Part shown: positions 1 through 5,513 of the stretch, one piece after another
Numbering within the stretch: the stretch's first letter is position 1
Layout: each line of letters begins with the position of its first letter
Notes under the pieces: model-generated
Seen by the model: the letters and a program-made list of their open reading frames with translations, nothing else
Databases searched by the model: none
What the model was told of the DNA's origin: nothing
Assembly (NCBI GenBank): GCA_946482625.1
Contig: CAMLSH010000234.1
Span: 1-6,282, forward strand
Source of the DNA: an uncultured Opitutaceae bacterium
Lineage (GTDB): Bacteria > Verrucomicrobiota > Verrucomicrobiae > Opitutales > Opitutaceae
Direction: 5' to 3'
Length of the DNA: 6,282 nucleotides
Made by a program: the position numbers and the translations under genes

Positions 1-698
1 GCGTGACCTATGCCGGCTGCGACGCTTTGAGCAGCGCGCTGACGATGGACAAGACCCTCACCAAGCATGCTGCGGCCGCGCGCGGCGTGAAGATCGCGAA
101 AGGGATCGTTTTCGCTGCGACGCAAAAACCGACGCCCGAACGCGTCCTCGCCGAACTTGGCGAAGCCACCGTGCTCAAACCCAACGACCAGGGCAGCAGC
201 GTCGGTCTCCGGATTATCGGTACATCCGCCGAACTGAGCGACGGTCTCGCCAGCGTTACCTCCGGCAACTGGCTCATCGAGCAGCGCATCATCGGCCGTG
301 AGCTGTCCGTCGGTGTGATTGGCGGGCGCGCGCTGGGTGTCGTCGAGATTCGCCCGAAGTCGGGCGTGTACGATTTCACGAGCAAGTACACGAAGGGTCT
401 GACCGAGTATTTCGCACCGGCACCGCTCGGCGAAGCGGTCACGCGCGAAGTGCAGCTGGCTGCCGAAGCAGCGTTCGCGGCGTGTGGCTGCCGCGACTAC
501 GCGCGTGTCGACTTCATACTTTCTGAGCGCGACGGCCTGTTTTTACTGGAAATAAACACGCTGCCCGGCATGAAAGAAACCAGCCTGCTGCCGATGAGCG
601 CGCGCTGCGCCGGTCTCGATTTTTCGGCCTTGGTCAAAGAACTCGTCACACCCGCATTGGGGCGTTTTCGCGCAGCCCGGCATTTGCTCAACGCATGA
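1..698 (+). CDS. ddl: D-alanine-D-alanine ligase, C-terminal part (5' end outside window)
   Basis: Cytoplasmic ATP-grasp enzyme that joins two D-alanines using ATP for the peptidoglycan precursor. The frame is open from base 3. That codon is GTG, but it falls within the family's conserved Y-x-G...AMDK region, so it is an internal valine and about 85-87 N-terminal residues are missing. Counting from that codon: MDK at 15-17, ATP-binding lysine K59 in LKPNDQGSSVG (59-68 core) with S65 matching E. coli DdlB S150, the strand pair around EQRIIGREL (93-101), K128-Y129 matching K215-Y216, magnesium ligands D170, E183 and N185, and the substrate loop NTLPGMKETS (185-194) with S194 matching S281. All catalytic residues that can be seen are kept. 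One oddity is K191, where many Ddl proteins have Thr (PGMT). The stop overlaps the ftsQ start as ATGA, which suggests translational coupling. Whether the protein is fused upstream to MurC, as in Chlamydia, cannot be judged. Confidence 0.95.
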   Translation, partial: VTYAGCDALSSALTMDKTLTKHAAAARGVKIAKGIVFAATQKPTPERVLAELGEATVLKPNDQGSSVGLRIIGTSAELSDGLASVTSGNWLIEQRIIGRELSVGVIGGRALGVVEIRPKSGVYDFTSKYTKGLTEYFAPAPLGEAVTREVQLAAEAAFAACGCRDYARVDFILSERDGLFLLEINTLPGMKETSLLPMSARCAGLDFSALVKELVTPALGRFRAARHLLNA

Positions 699-1759
699 AC
701 GCGCCCGCCCACATCTCTCCGCCTGCCCGCAGCTGGCGCGACATCCATCAGGATATCGCGCCGCGCGCCATGTCGGGTGAGGGACGCAAGCGGCTCGCTT
801 TCTCCACGCTCAAAACCATCGGCATCATCACCATCGCCTGCACGTCTCTGTGGGGCGGATACGAACTCTTCCGCCTTTGGCAGGACGATCCGGTGCGCTT
901 GAAAGCTCCAGTGAAAAGTTCGCCGGTCCGCGGGATCGTCCTGCAAAGCGACGGCCCGCTAGATCACGCTTGGGTCGAGCGCACGCTCGCGCTGCCCAGG
1001 GACATCGACTTGATGGAGCTCGATCTTTACGCGCTCCGCGAGCGACTCCTCGCCCATCCGCAGGTCCGCACCGCCGTGCTGGCGCGCAAGTTTCCCGACA
1101 AACTCTCGGTCGTCCTCGAAGAACGCATGCCCGTCGCCCGTGTACGCGTTCCCGCGAGCGATGGTGTGGTGACCGATTATCTGGTGGCGCGCGATGGACG
1201 GGTGTTTCCCGGTATCAATTTCCCCTCTGACCAGATCGCGCTGCTGCCTTACCTCGACGGCATCACACTTAAGCGCGCCGCTGGCGGCTTCGCACCGATA
1301 GAGGGCATGGAGACGGTGAGCGATCTGCTCAGCACCGCGCGGATTAACACCTTCGATCTCTACTCCCGCTGGCGCATCGTTTCGCTGGCGCGGCTGGCGG
1401 TAGATGGTGTGATTCTGGTGCGTTCGACCGACATTCCCGAAGTCACGTTTGGCACGCGCGACGACTTCCTGAAGCAGCTCGCGCAGCTCGATCTGATCAT
1501 CGATCGCACGCGAGCGATACCCGATGGTCCGGAGCTGGCGTCGGTGAATCTCTCGGTCGGCCATTCTGCGAACGGCATTCTTGTGCCGGTGGTTTACGCG
1601 CAACCCGAACCGCCTCCCGCCGCGCAGCCCGCTGCGGTGAGCAACAGCCGGCCGGCGAACGCTGCACCCAGTTTCCAATCTCCTCGCACCCGGCCGGTTC
1701 GCTCCGCGCCGCAGCGTCCCTCCGCATTCTTTCAACCGCAGCGTTCTCCATCACTTTAA
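695..1759 (+). CDS. ftsQ: Cell division protein FtsQ/DivIB, bitopic with POTRA domain
   Basis: Inner-membrane division protein that links the FtsZ ring to the periplasmic FtsB/FtsL and FtsW/FtsI synthesis complex. The 354 residues read as: a cytoplasmic head (1-36) ending in basic residues (RKR at 31-33), one membrane helix (about 39-59), a POTRA domain (about 79-150) with the typical pattern L..HP.V..A...R.FPD.L.V...ER.PVA, a beta domain (about 150-300), and a Pro/Ala/Ser/Arg-rich tail (about 302-354). The order, size and position between ddl and ftsA support FtsQ even though the sequence family is poorly conserved. The tail is longer than in E. coli FtsQ (276 residues in total) and looks disordered. 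The ATG at 695 overlaps the ddl stop and has no clear Shine-Dalgarno sequence upstream, so reinitiation by ribosomes finishing ddl is the likely route. ftsA follows after a single base. Confidence 0.93.
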   Translation: MNAPAHISPPARSWRDIHQDIAPRAMSGEGRKRLAFSTLKTIGIITIACTSLWGGYELFRLWQDDPVRLKAPVKSSPVRGIVLQSDGPLDHAWVERTLALPRDIDLMELDLYALRERLLAHPQVRTAVLARKFPDKLSVVLEERMPVARVRVPASDGVVTDYLVARDGRVFPGINFPSDQIALLPYLDGITLKRAAGGFAPIEGMETVSDLLSTARINTFDLYSRWRIVSLARLAVDGVILVRSTDIPEVTFGTRDDFLKQLAQLDLIIDRTRAIPDGPELASVNLSVGHSANGILVPVVYAQPEPPPAAQPAAVSNSRPANAAPSFQSPRTRPVRSAPQRPSAFFQPQRSPSL

Positions 1760-1760
1760 C

Positions 1761-2969
1761 GTGACCGCAAAAACCCGCTACATCGGTGCCGTCGAAATCG
1801 GCACCTCCAAAGTCACCGTCCTCGTGGGCGAACTATCCAACGGCCGCTCCCTCTCCATCATCGGCTACGGCGAGTGCCAGTCGCGTGGCGTCATCAAAGG
1901 CGCCGTCGTCGATTTCCGCGCCGCCAGCGACGCCACCCACAGCGCCTTGCTCTCCGCCGAACAGAGCGCCGGCGTGCGCATCGACGAAGTCTTCCTCGCG
2001 CAGACCGGCGGACACCTCGAAGGGTTCTACAACGAGGCCTCGGTTAGCGTTTCCGCGGCGAACAACATGGTAAGTCCGATGGACATCGACACGGTGTGTC
2101 GCCTCGCGAAATCCAAGAATCTCCCCGACGGTCGCATGGTCGTGCACAACATCCGCCGCCCGTTCCATCTCGACGGCCGCCTCGTGCCTGACCCGGAGCA
2201 TCTCGTCGGCCAGCGGCTCGACGTCGGTTACTGGACCGTGCACGGCCAGGAAAACAAGATCGCCGACAACATCCATGTGATCCGCGGTTTCAACGTTCCC
2301 GTCGCCGAGCTCATCCTCGCGAGCCTCGCGTCCGGCACGATGGTGACCTCCGCCGAAGACCGGCAGAACGGCGTGCTCGTCATCGATATCGGCGCGGGCA
2401 CTACAGATTTCGTTCTCTACCGCGATGGCTGCGCTTACCTCACTGGCGTGCTTCCGGTCGGCGGTAGCCACATCACCAACGACCTGAGCCTCGGCCTCCG
2501 CCTCACCGAAGGGCAGGCGGAAAAGCTCAAGCACCGCTTCGGCCGTGCGACCATCGCGACCCGCGACAAGGCGGAAAAAGTCTGGCTCAACGGCGACTTT
2601 GCGATCGGTGACCGTCAGTTTCCGAAGCAGGCTATCGAGCAGATCGCGTCCGTGCGCATCTGGGAGATTTTTGAAGTCGTTAAGAAAAAACTTGGCCCCG
2701 CGTTCACCACCGACCGCGCCGCTGCAGGTGTCGTGATCACCGGTGGCACGGCCAAACTCCCTGGCATCGCCGAAGCCGCCGCGAAGGTCTTCGACGCCAC
2801 TGCGCGCGTCGGCGAACTGCCCGGCTATATCAACGAAAACCTCCGTGATCCCGGTTACGCGACCGGCCTTGGGCTGCTTTATTTCGGGCTCAACTCGAAG
2901 GCCGAAACCGCCGCGCCCGCGCGACGTCGCAACGGCGGATTCTTCAGCAAACTTTTCGCCAACGCCTGA
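1761..2969 (+). CDS. ftsA: Cell division protein FtsA, actin-like membrane tether of the Z ring
   Basis: Actin-family ATPase that binds the C-terminal peptide of FtsZ and anchors it to the inner membrane. In 402 residues it shows the phosphate-1 motif VEIGTSKV (11-18; Glu here is also found in E. coli FtsA), the FtsA-specific 1C region (about 85-165), phosphate-2 DIGAGTTD (209-216), the adenosine motif GVVITGGT (323-330), and a basic then amphipathic tail RRRNGGFFSKLFANA (388-402) that fits the membrane-targeting helix. The length is close to the usual 400-420. The start is GTG at 1761, one base after the ftsQ TAA. It places the first ATP motif at the expected distance from the N-terminus, and no earlier in-frame start is available. 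No Shine-Dalgarno sequence is visible, so coupling to ftsQ is inferred. ftsZ begins 11 bases after the stop. Confidence 0.97.
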   Translation: MTAKTRYIGAVEIGTSKVTVLVGELSNGRSLSIIGYGECQSRGVIKGAVVDFRAASDATHSALLSAEQSAGVRIDEVFLAQTGGHLEGFYNEASVSVSAANNMVSPMDIDTVCRLAKSKNLPDGRMVVHNIRRPFHLDGRLVPDPEHLVGQRLDVGYWTVHGQENKIADNIHVIRGFNVPVAELILASLASGTMVTSAEDRQNGVLVIDIGAGTTDFVLYRDGCAYLTGVLPVGGSHITNDLSLGLRLTEGQAEKLKHRFGRATIATRDKAEKVWLNGDFAIGDRQFPKQAIEQIASVRIWEIFEVVKKKLGPAFTTDRAAAGVVITGGTAKLPGIAEAAAKVFDATARVGELPGYINENLRDPGYATGLGLLYFGLNSKAETAAPARRRNGGFFSKLFANA

Positions 2970-2980
2970 GCTCCACCCCG

Positions 2981-4327
2981 ATGACTCCCAACGAACTTCC
3001 TCTCACCACCGAGATCCTCACCGACCGCAACATCGCGATCAAACTGGTGGGCGTGGGCGGCGCAGGCTCGAACGCCGTAGACCGCTTGAAAATGGAAAAT
3101 CTGGAGCGCCTCCAGATGGCCGTGATCAACACCGATTATCAGGCGCTCTCGACTTCGCCCGTGCAGGATAAAGTCCTCGTCGGCACCGGCGTCACGCGCG
3201 GCCTCGGCGCCGGCGGCGATCCCGAACTTGGACGTGAAGCCGCCGAGGCGGATCGCGAAAAAATCTCCGCGGTCGTGAAGGACTGCGACCTCATCTTCCT
3301 CATTGCTGGCATGGGCGGTGGCACCGGCAGCGGCGCCGCGCCGATCGTCGCCGAGATCGCGTCGGAAACCGGCGCCCTCGTGATCGCGTTCGCCACGATG
3401 CCTTTCAGCTTCGAGGGCGGCCGCCGCATCAAGCAGGCCGAGGACGGCCTCAACGCGCTGCGCAAAGTCTGCGACGCCGTCATCCCGCTTCCCAACGATA
3501 TGCTTCTCCAGGAAGCTGAGGAGGGCGAAACCGCGCTCGACTCTTTCGCCCGCGCCGACGCCTGGATCGGTCGCGGCGTGCGCTCGATTTGGTCGATGCT
3601 TTTCCGCACCGGACTCATCAATCTCGACTTCGCCACGCTCCGTCAGGTCTTCCATCAGCGCGGCGGCAAGACGCTCTTCGGTCTGGCCAACGGCTCCGGC
3701 GAAAACGCCGTCACGGAGGCGATCGAGAGCCTGAAACTTTGCCCGCTGCTGCACACACCGGAATTCTCCCGCAAGGCCGACCGCCTGCTCGTCAATATCA
3801 TCGGCGGCACGGATCTCACGCTGCCCAAGGTGAACGAAATCATGACCGCCGTGACCGATCAGTTCGGCCGCGATTCGCACGTGATCATGGGCGCGGTGAT
3901 CGACGAAAGCCTGCAAAACCAAGTGGAGATTTGCGTCCTCGGCACGACCGATGTTGGTCAACGCGGAGGCGTTTCCCCTCGCCGCTCCACGCCTATGCGC
4001 TCGCGACAGACGGCGCCGGCTACTCCCACAGCGACGACCGGCACGACCCCAACTACCGGCGCAACCCATTCGGAAAACGCTTCCGTGCCGGCGCCCGCCA
4101 CCGCTACCGCGTCTGCCGCGAAGTTCACCGGCTCCTCCCGGACTGCGCCCCCCGCCATGGCGGAGCTGCCGCTTAATCTCCACGCCACGAAGCCGGCGCA
4201 GGACGAGTTTCTTTTCGGCGAGATCGAGCGCCGCGGTTTCTTCGACAAGACGGACCGCAATCTCTTCGAAGGCCAGGATCTCGACGTGCCGACTTATCTC
4301 CGCAAAGGCATCAAGATCGCGTTTTGA
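2981..4327 (+). CDS. ftsZ: Cell division protein FtsZ, tubulin-like GTPase with altered T7 loop
   Basis: Forms the cytokinetic ring and recruits the divisome through FtsA. Features along the 448 residues: GTP loop GVGGAGSNAV (24-33), T3 loop GLGAGGDPELG (74-84), tubulin signature GMGGGTGSGAAP (110-121), FEGGRR (144-149), PND (171-173) and guanine-contacting D193, all intact and in register with E. coli FtsZ at an offset of +7. The T7 loop is NLDFATL (214-220): N214 and D216 match E. coli N207 and D209, but T219 stands where catalytic D212 is expected. The C-terminal globular domain ends near 327. An Ala/Thr/Pro/Ser-rich linker follows (about 330-400), then an acidic/aromatic block (408-432), then the conserved C-terminal peptide DLDVPTYLRK (433-442) that binds FtsA, and the end GIKIAF. 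The ATG at 2981 is the first start in frame after ftsA. Identity is certain; the effect of T219 on GTPase activity is inferred. Confidence 0.98.
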   Translation: MTPNELPLTTEILTDRNIAIKLVGVGGAGSNAVDRLKMENLERLQMAVINTDYQALSTSPVQDKVLVGTGVTRGLGAGGDPELGREAAEADREKISAVVKDCDLIFLIAGMGGGTGSGAAPIVAEIASETGALVIAFATMPFSFEGGRRIKQAEDGLNALRKVCDAVIPLPNDMLLQEAEEGETALDSFARADAWIGRGVRSIWSMLFRTGLINLDFATLRQVFHQRGGKTLFGLANGSGENAVTEAIESLKLCPLLHTPEFSRKADRLLVNIIGGTDLTLPKVNEIMTAVTDQFGRDSHVIMGAVIDESLQNQVEICVLGTTDVGQRGGVSPRRSTPMRSRQTAPATPTATTGTTPTTGATHSENASVPAPATATASAAKFTGSSRTAPPAMAELPLNLHATKPAQDEFLFGEIERRGFFDKTDRNLFEGQDLDVPTYLRKGIKIAF

Positions 4328-4334
4328 GTTCCGG

Positions 4335-4380
4335 CTCTTTCGTCCGATCCTCACGGTCATCCGCGTGTAGGACGAATGAG
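4335..4380 (+). other. Inverted repeat just downstream of ftsZ, possible 3' hairpin
   Basis: CTCTTTCGTCC (4335-4345) pairs with GGACGAATGAG (4370-4380) over 11 positions with one T-T mismatch. The 24-base loop contains a further CACG/CGTG pair (4352-4355 with 4364-4367). It begins 7 bases after the ftsZ stop, so it may protect the 3' end of the division transcript or help end it. No run of T follows, so it is not a standard intrinsic terminator. It was found by eye and its significance over chance is not tested. Confidence 0.45.
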
Positions 4381-4429
4381 TACGACCGCTGTAGGTCCCG
4401 CCTCATCCCGGTGTAATGGTTTGCCTGAT

Positions 4430-4452
4430 GGAATGATTCCCCGTGCGGGAAT
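4430..4452. promoter_or_regulatory. Overlapping GGAAT palindromes, candidate operator
   Basis: GGAAT-G-ATTCC (4430-4440) is a perfect palindrome around one base, and ATTCCC-CGTGC-GGGAAT (4436-4452) is a perfect 6-base inverted repeat that shares its left arm with it. Three GGAAT half-sites thus alternate in direction within 23 bases. The element lies 49-71 bases before the ATG of the PEP-CTERM gene. A TGTAAT hexamer at 4412-4417 resembles a -10 box, although no good -35 box precedes it. If it were used, the palindromes would sit just after the transcription start, a usual repressor position. No known regulator was recognised. Confidence 0.35.
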
Positions 4453-4500
4453 AAATTGATCCTTCCAGACGAAGCACGTCCGGGCTCAACAACCATATCC

Positions 4501-5364
4501 ATGAAATCGTTCAAACTTGCCACACTGCGTGCCTTTGCAGTGCTTGCGTTTTCTATTCCCGCGCTCACCGCGTCGGCCCAATTGCGCAGTTTTTCCGGTT
4601 ACGACTCCAACACGCTTCCCGCGAACGATGATGGCTCCACGGGATTGGTTAGCCTTGGGTTCAACGCTAATTTCTTCGGCACCACGTACAGCAACGTGTA
4701 CGTGAACAACAACGGCAATATCACCTTCGACAGCGCTCTTTCTACGTTCACGCCGTTTGGTTTGTCCGGCACCAGCCGGGTTATCATCGCGCCGTTCTTT
4801 GCCGATGTGGACACGCGCGCCGTTGGATCGAATCCCGTCACCTACGGCACGGGCACTCTCGGCGGCCACGCCGCTTTCGCGGTCAACTACTTCAATGTCG
4901 GCGTCTATAACCAGATTCCGATCTTCAACACGTTCCAACTGGTCTTGGTGGACCGCAGTGACATCTCCGCCGGCGCGTTCGATTTCGAATTCAATTATAC
5001 GGACGTGAATTGGGAGGCCGGTACCGCTAGCGGCAGCAACGGTCAGGGTATTGGCGGCAATCCCGTTCGCATTGGTTATTCAAATGGCGGGGCGACTTCT
5101 TATGAGCTCCCGGGCTCGGGCACGTCTTTGTTCTTCCTCGATTCCAATCTGACCAATGGGCTGATCTACAACCAGCTCGGCGTGGCCTTCGACGGCACGT
5201 CGATCGACGGCCGGTATGCGTTCAGCGTGCGCAACGGCGGTGTCATCGTGCAGCCTCCCGTCGGCGGCGACACCGCGGTGCCCGAACCGTCCACTTACGG
5301 TCTCTTGGGCGCGCTCCTTCTCGGAGCGCTCGCCGTCTACCGCCGTCGAGCCAGACGCACCTGA
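4501..5364 (+). CDS. Exported NIDO-domain protein with PEP-CTERM sorting signal
   Basis: A surface or extracellular-matrix protein of 287 residues. The ATG at 4501 is chosen because it opens a clean Sec signal peptide: basic start (K2, K5, R10), hydrophobic core (about 11-23) and a likely cut after ASA (24-26). A TTG at 4456 would add 15 residues ahead of this signal. The body resembles the nidogen-like NIDO domain: GTTYSNVYVNNNGNITF (60-76), then IIAPFFADVDTR (95-106), then NTFQLVLVDRSD (143-154) and FEFNYTDVNW (162-171). The C-terminus is a PEP-CTERM signal: VPEPS (260-264), a hydrophobic helix (266-280) and basic residues RRRARR (281-286). In that family an exosortase cuts and transfers the protein during export; no exosortase gene is in this window. 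Function is unknown; adhesion or exopolysaccharide association is a family-based guess. It is monocistronic, with its own terminator, and looks less GC-rich than the fts genes. Confidence 0.9.
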   Translation: MKSFKLATLRAFAVLAFSIPALTASAQLRSFSGYDSNTLPANDDGSTGLVSLGFNANFFGTTYSNVYVNNNGNITFDSALSTFTPFGLSGTSRVIIAPFFADVDTRAVGSNPVTYGTGTLGGHAAFAVNYFNVGVYNQIPIFNTFQLVLVDRSDISAGAFDFEFNYTDVNWEAGTASGSNGQGIGGNPVRIGYSNGGATSYELPGSGTSLFFLDSNLTNGLIYNQLGVAFDGTSIDGRYAFSVRNGGVIVQPPVGGDTAVPEPSTYGLLGALLLGALAVYRRRARRT

Positions 5365-5399
5365 TTTATTTCACCGGGCACGCAAATGTGCCGATGACG

Positions 5400-5433
5400 C
5401 AGGCACCCTTCTCGCTCGGGTGCCTGTTTTTTT
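5400..5433 (+). terminator. Intrinsic terminator after the PEP-CTERM gene
   Basis: CAGGCACCC (5400-5408) pairs perfectly with GGGTGCCTG (5418-5426) across a 9-base loop, followed directly by seven T (5427-5433). It lies 35 bases after the stop at 5364 and should separate this transcript from obgE. A smaller hairpin, GGCAC (5377-5381) with GTGCC (5388-5392), precedes it. The same five-base arms recur in the terminator stem, so the two hairpins could exchange partners. Confidence 0.93.
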
Positions 5434-5435
5434 AT

Positions 5436-5447
5436 GCCCACGTGGGC
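5436..5447. promoter_or_regulatory. Perfect 12-base palindrome upstream of obgE
   Basis: GCCCACGTGGGC is a perfect palindrome with a CACGTG core. It starts 2 bases after the terminator T run and ends 66 bases before the obgE ATG. That position suits an operator or activator site for obgE, but no matching -35/-10 pair could be placed with confidence in 5448-5513. A chance palindrome in GC-rich DNA is possible. Confidence 0.3.
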
Positions 5448-5513
5448 CGCTTGGCTGAAGGGGTGCCGCTATTGATTTGTGTCCGCCTCTGCATCCACTT
5501 GTAACTGTCCGCC

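Noticed and set aside
3..5. GTG at the window start as the ddl initiation codon
   Set aside because: It falls inside the conserved Ddl region before the AMDK motif, and about 85-87 family residues would be missing, so the gene starts upstream of the window.
1595..1756. PEP residues in the FtsQ tail as a PEP-CTERM signal
   Set aside because: No hydrophobic helix or terminal basic cluster follows; it is only part of a proline-rich tail.
2879..4360. A 493-codon open frame on the minus strand, antisense to ftsZ
   Set aside because: It lies wholly opposite ftsZ and the end of ftsA, where GC-rich codons suppress stops. Its translation is rich in Arg, Gly and Ala without a recognisable domain.
4436..4460. 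The ATTCCC/GGGAAT repeat as an intrinsic terminator for ftsZ
   Set aside because: The stem is only 6 bases and is followed by ATAAATTG rather than a T run; an operator is the better reading.
4456..4500. TTG at 4456 as the start of the PEP-CTERM gene
   Set aside because: It would put 15 residues ahead of a complete signal peptide; the ATG at 4501 gives a normal one.
5451..5505. Sigma-70-like promoter for obgE (TTGGCT or TTGATT with TGTAAC)
   Set aside because: The best hexamers are poorly spaced (about 22 bases between TTGATT and TGTAAC), so no promoter is claimed.
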